Positions 23,091 to 33,350 of a stretch of 64,000 bases of DNA are shown here, one piece after another. A program made the position numbers and the translations under genes. The notes under the pieces were generated by a model, which searched no databases, had not been told where the DNA came from, and saw only the letters and a list, made by a program, of their open reading frames with translations. The first letter of the stretch is position 1; each line of letters starts with the position of its first letter. Origin of the DNA: Ananas comosus (taxonomy: Eukaryota; Streptophyta; Magnoliopsida; Poales; Bromeliaceae); assembly GCF_001540865.1 (NCBI RefSeq), contig NC_033630.1, forward strand, positions 11,090,837 to 11,154,836. The letters run 5' to 3'.

Positions 23091-26000
23091 ATGGCATCCA
23101 CATTGTCATGTACATTTGGTTTGCTATGGCTTTCCCTTCTTGTGGTAGGCAAAAGCATGGAAGAGGAGATCGACAGCAAAGAGAAAGAGCAAATTCCGGT
23201 ATAGTTGCATGTTTTCCAAAATGTTTTAGCCAGTTGTTAGTACTAGAATCTCTGATCTTTATATTTTCTTTCAATGATTAATTGCATACTGTTCCTCGCA
23301 AACATAATGAATTGTAAATATATGCTTATAACGTTCAATTTTCAAAAGTTATCCCTACAAAAGTCTTAATGTTTTCAGATATGTTTCTACCGTTAGAATC
23401 TATTAGAAAAGTTTAGTTAACCACAGATTAAATACTTTACCAAAATATTAGGACTTTTGTATGGATAACTTATAAAAGTTGAACTTTACAAAGATATATT
23501 TGCAATTCACTATATTTGCGTAGACTTGTATGCAATTAATCCTTCCTTCAATCATAGATGTCAGATCTATTTAACTTCCAGCTGACAAATTAAGCGATGT
23601 CAAATCCATCTCACACTAGTACTAATAACTCATTGGGACTACCGTATTTAATCATGGTTATTAGTATTAGAGTTTTTTATCCTTATGTTGCCCATTATAT
23701 TCTATTTTCTATCTGATGTGGGATTATTGGGGCGTCACATAGCTGGCAAACAAATCATTGAAACATAAATGCATATAAAATGTACTAAAAATGTTTAAAA
23801 AAATTAATAGTAAATTTAACTAATCATACATTATCAAGGGCCCAAATGCTTTAACAATCATAAAACACCATGAATTGTTTTGGAGGCAAGTTTAAAATGA
23901 GTTTCTCACACTTGTACCTAAGGAGCTATGTGGTTCCACAGAAGTGTGAAAAAAAGTTTTATGAGATAAAAGTTTTTTATGAATTTTTTAAAAAGTTTTT
24001 TGCCTGTTTGGTTCTAAAGAAAATTAACTTTTTGAAAACTTTTTTTTTCAAATTTTATCAAAAATTAGTATTATTATTTTTTAAATTTTTTAATAAAAAC
24101 AAAAATACTAATTTTTTATGCAATCTAGAAATTAAAAAAAAACTGTTTCAAAAAGTTAATATTTTTTGGCCTTTTTGCATAAAAAATCCACTTATTTTGG
24201 ACTTTTGCAAAACCGGGTCACCTTTTTCGTTTTTGCAAATTCGGTCCGCTTTTTCAGCAAACTGACCAAAATACCCTTATTATTTTTTCTCTTTCCTCTT
24301 TCTCTCTCCTCTTCGTTCTCTCGTTCTTTTTTTTTCGCCAAAAAAAAATAGCGAAGGCCAGGCGGGCGCGCCGCCGGAGCACCGCTAGGCGGGCTCTTCT
24401 TCTTCTTCTTCTTCCTGCAGGAGCAATTTTTTTTTCTCTTTTTCTTTTTCTTCTTCTTTTTCCTCCTGCTGGAGCTTTTTTTTTTTATTTTTTTCCCTCT
24501 TCTTCTTCTTCTTCTTCCTCCCGCTCCGGCCCCGCGCCGCCCCTCATCGACTTCTTCGGCCGCGCCCACGACCTCGACCCCGCGCGCCGACGACCCCCTC
24601 CTCCTCTTCCCCGCCGCCGCCGCCGAGCCCACCCCCACCGTCGTCTCCGTCGCCGTCGCCGAGCCCACATCCCGCCCCCTGCCGGCCGAGCCCACGTCTC
24701 CGTCGCCGTCGCCGAGCCCACGTCCCACCCCTACCGTCCCACGTCCCACCCCCACCGCGGCAGAGCAGGAGCACCGCAAGCGCGTGCTCCGCGAGCTCAA
24801 CTCCCTTATCTCCGGCGTCGGCGGCGGGGGCGAGGGCGGGCCGGACGACGTGGTGGAGGAGGAGGTCACCGACACGGAGTGGTTCTTCCTCGTCTCCATG
24901 ACCCAGTCCTTCGTCAACGGCGCCGGGCTCCCGGGGCAGGCCCTCTTCTCCGGCGCGGGGCCGGGTCGGCGGCGGGGCCAGTGCACGCGGCGGCGGCGGC
25001 GGGCGGGCACGCAGGCTTCGTAATGATGTAATGGTGCACCATTACACCATTAATACACCATTAATGGTGTAATGGTGTAATTACACCATTAATGGTGTAA
25101 TGGTGCAATTACACCATTAATAGTGTAATGGTACACCATTACACCGTGTAATTACACTATTAATGGCGTAATGGTTACACCATTAATGGTGAATTACACC
25201 ATTAATGGTGTAATGATGCACCATTACACCGTTTTTTTTTTTTTCCGCCGACGCCATCTGCCGCAGCCCCTGGGACGTCCACGTCGTCGTCCTTTCGACG
25301 ACGACGATGCACGCCTCCTCCGCCGCCTCATCCGCCGCCGCGGTCGTCATCGCTGTCGGTGGCGCGGCGGAGGAAGAGGCTGCGGAGTTCGTTGGCGGCG
25401 GCGGCGGCTGGAGCGGAGCGAACCGGAGTGGCGCCCGGCCACGCCGTCGACGCGTCCGGCGTCGGCCTGCTGCACTCGGCCATCGCATGGCGCGGGGCCG
25501 GGTCGGCGGCAGGGCCGATGCATGCGGCGGCGGCTGCGGCTGCGGCTGCTTCTTCTTCTTCTTCATGGTGTAATGGTGCACCATTACACCATTAATGGTG
25601 CACCATTACACCATGAAATTACACCATTAATGGTGTAATGGTGCACCATTGCCCCCTTCCCTCCCCTCACGTGCGACACGCACGGGGCCCACTCCATCCT
25701 GGTCACCCTCTCCCACCACCTCCCCACGGCGCGCGGGGGCGAGNAGCCCACCCCCACCGTCGTCTCCGTCGCCGTCGCCGAGCCCACATCCCGCCCCCTG
25801 CCGGCCGAGCCCACGTCTCCGTCGCCGTCGCCGAGCCCACGTCCCACCCCTACCGTCCCACGTCCCACCCCCACCGCGGCAGAGCAGGAGCACCGCAAGC
25901 GCGTGCTCCGCGAGCTCAACTCCCTTATCTCCGGCGTCGGCGGCGGGGGCGAGGGCGGGCCGGACGACGTGGTGGAGGAGGAGGTCACCGACACGGAGTG

Positions 26001-29000
26001 GTTCTTCCTCGTCTCCATGACCCAGTCCTTCGTCAACGGCGCCGGGCTCCCGGGGCAGGCCCTCTTCTCCGGCGCGGGGCCGGGTCGGCGGCGGGGCCGG
26101 TGCACGCGACGGCGGCGGCGGACGGGCACGTAGGCTTCGTAATGATGTAATGGTGCACCATTACACCATTAATGGTGTAATGGTGTAATTACACTATTAA
26201 TGGTGTAATGGTTACACCATTAATGGTGTAATTACACCATTAATGGTGTAATGGTTACACCATTAATTACACACCATTAATGGTGTAATTACACCATTAA
26301 TGGTGTAATGGTTACACCATTAATTACACCATTACACCATTAATGGTGTAATGGTGCACCATTAATGGTGTAATGGTGCACCATTACACCGTTTTTTTTT
26401 TTTCGCCGACACCATCCGCCGCAGCCCCTGGGACGTCCACGTCGTCGTCCTTTCGACGACGACGATGCACGCCTCCTCCGCCGCCTCATCCGCCGCCGCG
26501 GTCGTCATCGCTGTCGGCGGCGCGGCGGAGGAAGAGGCTGCGGAGTTCGTCGGCGGCGGCGGCGGCTGGAGCGGAGCGAACCGGAGTGGCGCCCGGCCGA
26601 CGCCGTCGATGCGTCCGGCGTCGGCCTGCTGCACTCGGCCATCGCGCAGGGCCGGCCGGACCTCGTCCAGCTGCTGCTGGAGTTCGGCGCCGACGTCGAG
26701 CCCCCGGGCAGCGGGCCGACGACGCCGCTCGAGGCGTCGGCGCCGGCGGGGGAGGCACTGATCGCGGAGTTGCTCCTGGCGCGGGGGACGCAGCCGCGGC
26801 GCGGGGCCGGGTCGACGGCGGGGCCGATGCACGCGGCGGCGGCGGGCGGGCATGCGAGCACGCTGCGACTGCTTCTTCTTCTTCTTCATGGTGTAATGGT
26901 GCACCATTACACCATTAATGGTGCACCATTACACCATGAAATTACACCATNAGTGGAAAAAGCAAAAACGTTTAAGCTAGGCGAAAAAGTCGTTTGACTG
27001 GTTTTATGGGAATAATGAAAAAGAGAAAGGAGAAAGAGAGAGGAGAAGCAAGAGAGCAAGAAAAAAAAAAAGCGGCTTTTTTTTTTTGCTTCCGGTCCGC
27101 CCGCGAGGCGGCCTCGTGGTGGTCCGCCCGAGAAGAAGAAGAAGAAGGACGTCCTCGTTAAAAAAAAAAGAGAAAAAGAAAAAGAAGAAGAAGAAGGAGG
27201 ACGACCTCGTGGAAAAAAAAAAAAAAAGGGAGAAGAAGAAGAAGAAGAAGGAGGGCGAGGCCGGGGCGCGGCGGGGAGCAGCTGAAGAAGCCGGCACGGG
27301 TGCTGGAGCTGGGGCGCGCGGCGCTCACCCAGATGCCGTGCGCGACGCTGGCGATGAGGTAGGAGGAGCGGTTCAAGGACGAGGAGGGGCGCGGCGAGGA
27401 GGCGGCGATGTCGACGCGGGAGCTCGAGCGGGGGCACGCGGCGCAGCAGCTCGAGCGGGGGCGCGTGGCGAGGAAGGGGCGACTCGGGGGCTCGAGCGGG
27501 GGCGCGCGGCACCCCTCTACCACCCTCTCCCACTTCTCCTACCTCACCCGGGGCACGCACGGCGTGCACTACCCTCCCTTTCCCCGTTACCACGTGGTAA
27601 TGTGGTAATTACCACATCCCGATTTTGCAAAAGCCCAAAATAAGTGAATTTTTTATGCAAAAAGGCCATATTTTTTTAACCAAACAGATGGTAAAGAGCT
27701 TAAAGTTAATATTTTAACTATTGACACGCACACATATGCGCACGCATACACATGCATGGAGGGCACTAGGCTCAAAATAATATTTAGGGATAATGTTTAA
27801 TATGTCTTTCAAAAGTTCAATAATATGTGACCAAATATTCTTATTGATTTTTTAAAAAAAATTCTAATATTTCTATTTTTCTGGAGTTTATTAAGGAGAT
27901 TGGATTTTACTTCACTAATTACAATATAAATTTAAAAATTCCGAATAGTAGTAAGGGATAAATAATCAAAAGCCTCTAATATTTATATAATTTCTTTTAG
28001 AGCTCAAAAAATTTGTTTATAATTTTTCTAAAGATTTGTTATGTACTATATCTCTGTTTTACAACGTAGAAATATTATGATTAGAAATCTGATTCAGCGT
28101 TCTTCACAGTTTGAAAGGTTTAGTATTGCAGAAGATTCAAATGAAAGCTATCATTCATCAAGTAATGACTTGTTACCGGGCTTCCATTATGATGTAATAT
28201 TCTTAACTTTCTCTTACATTACTTGAAAAAAAAAAATTAGGGTAAACTTTAAATTGCAACCTTGTGGTTCAGCTTACTTTTTTAACTTTGTTGTCCTATA
28301 ATGCAAAAAGTTTTACTTTATCATTCTGTGATTTAATTTTTATTTTACCAAAAAATTTTATAGAAAATAGGGTGGTAAAGTTTTACTTTATCACCCTGTA
28401 GGTCGAATTGAACTTCAATTTTTATTGATTTTTTCACATATTAGAATAGAAAAAATAATTTTTTTCCCTTGTTTTGAAGCTTTATAAAACTATACGCAAT
28501 ACATATAACCAAAACAATTGAGTAATTAATAATTTCAATTGAAGAGAGGAGTCTGTTAAATTATTTGATAAAGTTTAAGGATGCAACTGCCAAAATTAAA
28601 AATTTAGGCGCCTATTTACAAAAGAGCTAAAGTTCATGAGGTTTTCTTATACATATGTTTCCTTTTTTATTTTTTATAGTTGGCTACATATCAAACATAC
28701 ACAGGTGAATATTACGGTACGAAAGCCAAGATAAATTTGTGGGGTTGCCCAGAAATAAAGTCTAATCAGAGAAGTTCTGCATCAATCTGGGTTGTAAATG
28801 AGCATCATAAGTTGAATATGATGGTTGCAGGATTTCATGTACGTAACACAAATACCTTTTCGTGTCTCAACATCTAGTACAATATATATAAATTAGGGGC
28901 AATAGCTTATATATCCTTTTAGGCTCCATTTGGATCGAAAATTAGTAGGAACTAGTTATATCGGGGATAGGTACAAGTATGGATTTTTGTAGGAATAAGG

Positions 29001-29500
29001 ATATTTTTTTGTTTGGATGAAATTGTGAGTATAAGCTGGAACTAAAAAAATTATGTTTGGATAGTTTTTGGGAATAAGAGGAATAGTTGGTCGTTATAAA
29101 TAGAAATTAAACTTAAATTAAAATTATAAACTTATAATTTTAAACTTATAATTTTAAAATTTAAAATTTAAAATTTTAAACTTATAATTTTAATTTTATC
29201 CCTATAATTTTAAACTTATAATTTTAAATTTAAAATTTTAACTTATAAATTTAAATTAGAAATTAAAATTTTAAATTTTAATATTAAAAATTTTAATTTT
29301 AAATATCAAATTTTAAATTTCAGACCAAATTTAAATTTCAAAGATATAAAATAACAAATTTAAAATTTGAAAACTAAAAATATCAAATTTAAAATTTAAA
29401 ATTTAAAAATATCAAATTTAAAATTTAAACTTTAATTAAATTTAAAATTTTAATTTATTAATTATATTTATAAAATTATAAATTTTAATAAATTTAAAAT

Positions 29501-29560
<60 letters not shown>

Positions 29561-32183
29561 CCCCCCTTTATACCCGAGCCAAACGGAGTGTTAAAAAGTT
29601 TCTAACTTTCTTATTTATCCCTCTTAGAAGGTTAATATTGAAAATACCTTTTTTACGTTATATCTTATTTCTAATATACCCCTAGAATTAAAATCTGTTA
29701 ATGAACTCTATTATCTCTATGAAATTACTATTTTACCCTTTCAAATATACCCTTCTACCATCACCGACTTTTCTTATTTGCCTTTTAAGTTAGGGGTACA
29801 AAATGTATTTTGTTTTTTAGTCTTTTCAAATATACCCTTTTACCATTATCAATATTTCTTATTTGCCCTTAAGTTAAGGACAAAAGTGGTATTTTAAATT
29901 TTTTTAAACTGTCGTACATATTTAACTCACGTTTAACCAAAGTTAACTTAACTGGTGGTAACTGCAGGGGTATTTTGGAATAACGGAGAAATATATGAGG
30001 GATATATTCGAAAGAAAAAAAAAAGGGGCAAATAAGATATTTTTAAAGTTTTGAGGGTATATAGGCAATTATCCCTATAAATTATAATGTCTCTTCTTTT
30101 GCTTTTATGTTTTGTGTTGAAACAAAGTGTAAAATTTTTAAAATGATGATACCTTGTACTCAATTATTTTTTATAAACTTACTAAGGGGCCGTTTGGTTA
30201 GATGTAATTATAAATACAGTATTGTTAGAGATGCATGCAGTTGGAAATACAGCAGTTACAACTATATGAATCCTGTTTGGTTGGATGTAGTAGAAATCAC
30301 TACAAGTATAAATAATTTATTTGGTTGCATGCAGTTGAAAAATAATTTTTAAAATTTTATAATTTTATATATATGATGGTGAGATTACCTTCAATGTAAA
30401 AAAAAAAATAATTTTTTTTAAAAAAATATTGAGGAGGTAAGCATACCTTTTATATAAAGTTACTCTCTCCAACTGCTGCAGTTGGAACTGCGTCCAATTT
30501 GGGCGTAGTTCGAACTGCTGCATTTGGGCCTCATCCTGCAGTTCCTACTGCAGCAGTTGAAGCTAAATATATCAAACCAAATATGAAATTTGCATTTACA
30601 TGCAGTTGCAACTGCAGTGCAGTTGCAACTACATGCAACCAAGCAGCCCCTAAGTTGTAAATTTAAATTCATTACCAATTGTTACTTACTCTTAGTTTAT
30701 ATTTCCTTCCTGCATGTGGCATCTTTTTTTTTAATTCTAAAAATATTTATATGTTTTATAAATTGTTTAAATTTTTAATAGTGAGTAAATTCTGCACTGG
30801 ACATATCCTAGTATCATAAACTTATTAATGCTTAAGGTTTCGAAGTAACTAATATTTTCCAAAATATCGCATGACAGGTATATCCCAAATTATACAATGA
30901 TACAAAGCTTCATTTCTTCGCAGCTTGGAATGTAAGGATAAAATTACTCTCTCCTAATCCTTTGCAATACTCAAAAGTATAAATATTTTATATTTTTTAA
31001 CTGTAGGTAGGCAATGATGAGTCGATCGGTTGCTATAATCTCCGTTGTAAAGGCTTTGTACTGGTCAATGCGCATGTACTTACACCGGGTGATGTGGTTG
31101 GCCCTGTCTCTATTTATAATGGTCCGCAATACTATATGACAATCAGTATAAAGAAGGTTATGCTTTTTTTTTCACTAAGATTTTTACTATTTGATTTTAT
31201 AAATAGAAAAATAGTAAAACATATTATTTATGAAACATTGAAATGCACTTCAACCCTTGAGGCTTTATAAAGGCTTTAGTTTGGCCACCTCCTTTTAAAG
31301 TAAACTCAAATGCTTTTGTAGCTTTTGTGTTGCCATTTAGAATGAGTTATATAGTCGAAAGAACTTATAATAACATATATATGTGCACCTACAATTTGAT
31401 ATGATTTTAACTTCTTTTTGTCATGAATCTCTTGAATTAAAACTTCATCCATAGAAGTAAAAAATAGATAATAAAAGACCAAGTTTATCATATCTTAATT
31501 TCTCTCACATTCATAGTAATTTTCGAAAAGTACCTTACAAGCCATTTGTAACAGCTAAATTAACTAGAATTTTACAAAATATTTACGTCACAATAATTTT
31601 GGATGAAAAAGTACTATGCCCTGTAAAAAGTACTATCGTTTTAGATCTCAAAAATATATTTTTGTTGCATAATTTCACACATATTATTTTGGTTGTTTTA
31701 AATCTTTTTCTTATTGGGTTGACTATATTTTACTGGTAATGATAGGATAATGTCCTTTTCTCATCTTACTATTTGTACATGGTTTCATGATAGGATTTTC
31801 AAACAGGAGACTGGTCTCTTTATAGAGAAGATTTAGGAAATGCTCAAATAATAGGTTATTGGCCGAAATCTCTTTTTACAAATTTAGATAAGAGTGCAAG
31901 TATTATTGCATGGGGTGGACATGTTACCTACAAAAAGAAGGAAAGAGGCCCTCCAATGGGAAGCGGGCATTATGCTAATGAATTGGAAGGAAAAGCAGCA
32001 TTTATGAAAAATCTTGAGATTTTCGATGAAAAAGGTGAATCCCATCAGCTTACAGATGATGGACAATTTGCTAGAATTGATAAGGGAAAATGTTACACAG
32101 TTACAGAATTAGTTGATTCAGGAAAGTACGGACTAAAAGATGGGGTTTTATTTTATTTTGGTGGTCCTGGTGGTTGTTATTAA
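23091..32183 (+). CDS. Neprosin-domain (DUF239) protein, possibly an inactive or broken gene
   Basis: Exons seen: 23091-23198 (signal peptide, [20 protein letters not shown]), 28070-28193, 28680-28838, 30878-30931, 31007-31156 and 31794-32183 (ends GGPGGCY-stop). All junctions are GT-AG. Exons 3-6 match the C-terminal neprosin domain of secreted plant prolyl endopeptidases: [59 protein letters not shown] and a final YFGGPGG. Two things are odd. The exon for the activation propeptide (expected DGDIIDC-type sequence) was not found between 23199 and 28069, and the visible exons sum out of frame (985 nt), so an exon of length 2 modulo 3 is missing or lost. Also, the two positions usually Glu (EAGW and WGGE) are Val and His. 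The first intron, 4.9 kb, holds a Pack-MULE. The family call is firm; activity is doubtful. Confidence 0.8.
23600..23739. mobile_element. Decayed TRIM solo LTR in the neprosin-like intron
   Basis: About 140 bp match the TRIM LTR at 16318: ACTAATAACTCATTGGG, then GTTATTAGTATTAGAG, then GATGTGGGATTATTGGGG and the end GTCACA at 23739. The left end is too diverged to place exactly. Confidence 0.6.
24758..24957 (+). pseudogene. Captured fragment of a MYC2-type bHLH gene (bHLH-MYC_N domain), copy 1
   Basis: The plus strand reads [19 protein letters not shown], a short Gly-rich insertion, then [19 protein letters not shown] and [11 protein letters not shown]. This is the conserved N-terminal bHLH-MYC_N domain of plant MYC2/MYC3/MYC4 jasmonate regulators, which contacts JAZ repressors and MED25. 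Only about 65 residues are present, with neither the bHLH nor the activation-domain remainder. The match ends abruptly at a GCGGGGCCGGGTCGG stretch that also ends the ankyrin fragment. It lacks its own promoter or start, so it is a transposon-captured piece. The longer minus-strand frame over it is a shadow. Confidence 0.88.
25028..25243. repeat. Palindromic TTACACCAT array 1
   Basis: Repeats of ACACCATTAATGGTGTAA and ATGGTGCACCATTACACC in both polarities, many joined as the perfect 20 bp palindrome TTACACCATTAATGGTGTAA. The array begins just after the MYC fragment and ends at a T tract. Confidence 0.9.
25244..25564 (+). pseudogene. Captured ankyrin-gene fragment, internally deleted copy
   Basis: This nearly matches 26398-26886, sharing the CCGCCGACGCCATCTGCCGC-type start, the GACGACGACGATGCACGCC block and the segment coding [15 protein letters not shown]. 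About 180 bp after the ATCGC of LHSAIA are missing, so the ankyrin repeat core is lost. No start codon or promoter context is seen. Confidence 0.65.
25565..25651. repeat. Palindromic TTACACCAT array 2
   Basis: About 87 bp of the same ATGGTGTAATGGTGCACCAT-type units, directly after the truncated ankyrin fragment. Confidence 0.9.
25745..26170 (+). pseudogene. Captured MYC2-type fragment, copy 2
   Basis: This is a near-identical copy of 24619-25050, starting immediately after the N at 25744. The MYC_N coding part is at about 25877-26076 and again reads [19 protein letters not shown]. Differences include CGGTGCACGCGACGG for CAGTGCACGCGGCGG at the 3' end. These substitutions argue that it is not only a duplicated contig end, although the N leaves doubt. 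Confidence 0.8.
26146..26393. repeat. Palindromic TTACACCAT array 3
   Basis: The longest of the four arrays in Pack-MULE 1, about 250 bp, with several intact 20 bp palindromes and the shorter link ACCATTAATTACACC. Confidence 0.9.
26569..26880 (+). pseudogene. Captured ankyrin-repeat fragment
   Basis: One open stretch reads [20 protein letters not shown], then [33 protein letters not shown] and [17 protein letters not shown]. These are two to three ankyrin repeats with the TPL/LHxAA...G...LLL pattern. The frame runs on into leucines coded by CTT repeats and the palindromic array. Upstream, 26398-26568 is probably part of the same source gene but its reading frame is not clear. I cannot name the parent gene. 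Confidence 0.7.
26887..26950. repeat. Palindromic TTACACCAT array 4, ending at an N
   Basis: About 64 bp of the same units, ending at the N at 26951. The sequence after the N is unrelated purine-rich DNA. Confidence 0.85.
26952..27600 (+). other. Purine-rich and GC-rich right part of Pack-MULE 1
   Basis: The AAG/GAA-rich stretch at 27000-27250 mirrors the CTT-rich stretch near 24280-24510 at the left, so it is probably the inner part of the inverted repeats. The segment at 27250-27500 could be another captured gene piece (frame with [20 protein letters not shown]), but I do not recognise it. A short GTTACCACGTGGTAATGTGG palindrome lies near 27587. Confidence 0.5.
28921..29592. mobile_element. 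AT-rich non-autonomous DNA element in a neprosin-like intron
   Basis: The left end, GGCTCCATTTGGATCG, and the right end, complementary to ...CGAGCCAAACGGAGTG, form a weak inverted repeat of the GGCnCCGTTTGG kind. The interior is ATTTAAAATTTT-like sequence plus a CT microsatellite. Related elements appear at 44551-45310 and about 54165-54990. Confidence 0.5.
29506..29557 (+). repeat. CT microsatellite
   Basis: An uninterrupted (CT)n run of about 52 bp near the right end of the AT-rich element. Confidence 0.95.
30186..30650. mobile_element. Tourist-like MITE, 465 bp, TAA target duplication
   Basis: Terminal inverted repeats are GGGGCCGTTTGGTTAGATGT at the left and, read on the minus strand, GGGGCTGCTTGGTTGCATGT at the right. 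The flanks are TAA (30183-30185 and 30651-30653), the PIF/Harbinger target size and sequence. The interior repeats CTGCAGTTG-type palindromes. It lies in an intron of the neprosin-like gene. Related decayed sequence is visible near 42490-42550 and 43960-44040. Confidence 0.8.
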
Positions 32184-32343
32184 GTGATAACATAAGTTTA
32201 TATATTCTTTCAATAAGGTACTAATATATTAAACTTATGACTTGTCAGCAAGTATATAATAAGTTTTTTCATTTATTTACAATATGAGAGGACCTGTACT
32301 TTATTATCTTTTCTTTCTAAATCTTTGACCTCAAGAATGATAA
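32184..32343. other. 3' flank of the neprosin-like gene
   Basis: AT-rich probable 3' untranslated region. No sharp terminator or poly(A) signal can be fixed. Confidence 0.4.
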
Positions 32344-33080
32344 TGTAACGATCCGACTCGCTAGCAATAATAATTCATTGGGCCAAAATCACCCACCCAA
32401 AATGCTTCGGTCCAGTTCTTACTACTAGGGTGGAGTTCTCTTATATGCGCAATGACATACGTATTGGGGTGTCACAAACTTCCCCGTACACACGACCCAA
32501 GATCACTAAGCGATGTGAGACTTTTCACGAGGCTAGCTTTTTCGCCTTGTGGCGCTCAAGTGTTGCATACCTGAGCTAGCCTTCCCGAGTCCTTAGCATG
32601 GACAGGTCTCCAAACTTAATAGCAGAATACCAATTCAAGTATTTTGCCAAGCTTGCTCCTCTGCGAGCCGTACAGCCGAATCCCTCGTCGGACTCCATAA
32701 GTTCCCAACAAGCAACCCCAATACCGAGGTTAACCACCAAGCTAGGTGCATCCCGTTTCGCCAAACAAACTCTCCTCTAGAGTGCTCCACAGCCGAATGC
32801 CTCGTTGCCTTCACTTGTATAGCCACAAGGATATTACAAGTTCTCCCCTAACTTAGACCAATACGAGTATAGCCGAGCGTCCTGCTCCCCACGTGTTTCG
32901 CTCCTACGACTTGACCCGCACAACGTTAGCGTCAAGGTCCAGACTTTGCAACATCGCATGCCACGAAGTGTCACAAGCCGATCGCTGGGACTTAGCGGCC
33001 ACATTTGTTAGGGAATTGCCTTCGTTGACTTGACGGTGACTCCTCGTTAGCCTTTGTCATTCCGACCTAACTTAGCCTGT
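32344..33080. mobile_element. TRIM-related element, one LTR and an internal region
   Basis: The LTR at 32344-32476 starts TGTAACGATCCGACTCGC and ends TTGGGGTGTCACA, homologous to the TRIM LTR at 16318. The sequence after it (AACTTCCCC..., GATGTGAGAC, GAGGCTAGC) matches the TRIM interior, then continues for about 600 bp of unrelated mid-GC sequence. No second LTR is seen, so it is a truncated or longer relative. Open frames here show no domain. Confidence 0.6.
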
Positions 33081-33109
33081 CAAATCATGTGAAATTTTGA
33101 TAAAATTTT

Positions 33110-33350
33110 TTTTATACTATATTAAACAAGATCAATATTTTTGATCTAAAATTTTAATGTCATATCATCACATTTTGTAAGACTTTTATTTTCAGCCGTT
33201 GATTTTAGATATGACATTAAAATTTTAGATACTTCAAATACTCTAGATCCAGTCTAATAGAGCCAATCGTCAATTCGAAAGTCCTATCATCGAAAACAAC
33301 TTGGAAGCATGGAGGGTTTCGTGCTTCCAGAAGCATACCACCCTCATTCT
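33110..33350. mobile_element. Decayed relative of the fold-back MITE
   Basis: The block TCATCGAAAACAACTTGGAAG followed by GCATGG...CGTGCTTCC parallels the right arm of the MITE at 22144-22674. The GATCCAGTCTAATAGAGCCA block also matches. The left arm is not recognisable. Confidence 0.5.

Larger units (their letters stand above)
24168..27667 (+). mobile_element. Pack-MULE 1: 3.5 kb Mutator-like element carrying gene fragments
   Basis: The ends are inverted repeats: GGCCTTTTTGCATAAAAAAT at 24168 and its complement ending at 27667, continuing through ACTTATTTTGG/CTTTTGCAAAA. The flanks are a perfect 9 bp direct repeat, ATATTTTTT (24159-24167 and 27668-27676), the size made by Mutator-like transposases. 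The interior is 60-80 percent GC by eye, unlike the AT-rich intron around it. It contains pieces of a MYC2-type bHLH gene and an ankyrin-repeat gene, plus palindromic TTACACCAT arrays. No transposase is present. A second family member is at 56832-58684. Two Ns (25744, 26951) make the internal duplication uncertain. Confidence 0.8.

Noticed and set aside
23870..24265. 131-residue Phe/Lys-rich frame
   Set aside because: AT-rich intron sequence running into the Pack-MULE terminal repeat, with no recognisable domain.
24192..25010. 272-residue minus-strand frame rich in Arg, Lys and Gly
   Set aside because: It runs antisense to the MYC-type fragment and into CTT/AAG repeats. Low-complexity composition and GC-rich DNA explain the absence of stops.
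25028..26950. CRISPR-like repeat arrays
   Set aside because: The units are contiguous or palindromic without unique spacers of constant length, and this is plant nuclear DNA. They are minisatellite arrays inside a transposon.
26362..27643. Several long frames on both strands of Pack-MULE 1
   Set aside because: They are composed of array translation (VHHYT repeats), poly-Lys or poly-Phe from AAG/TTC runs, and shadow frames of the ankyrin piece.
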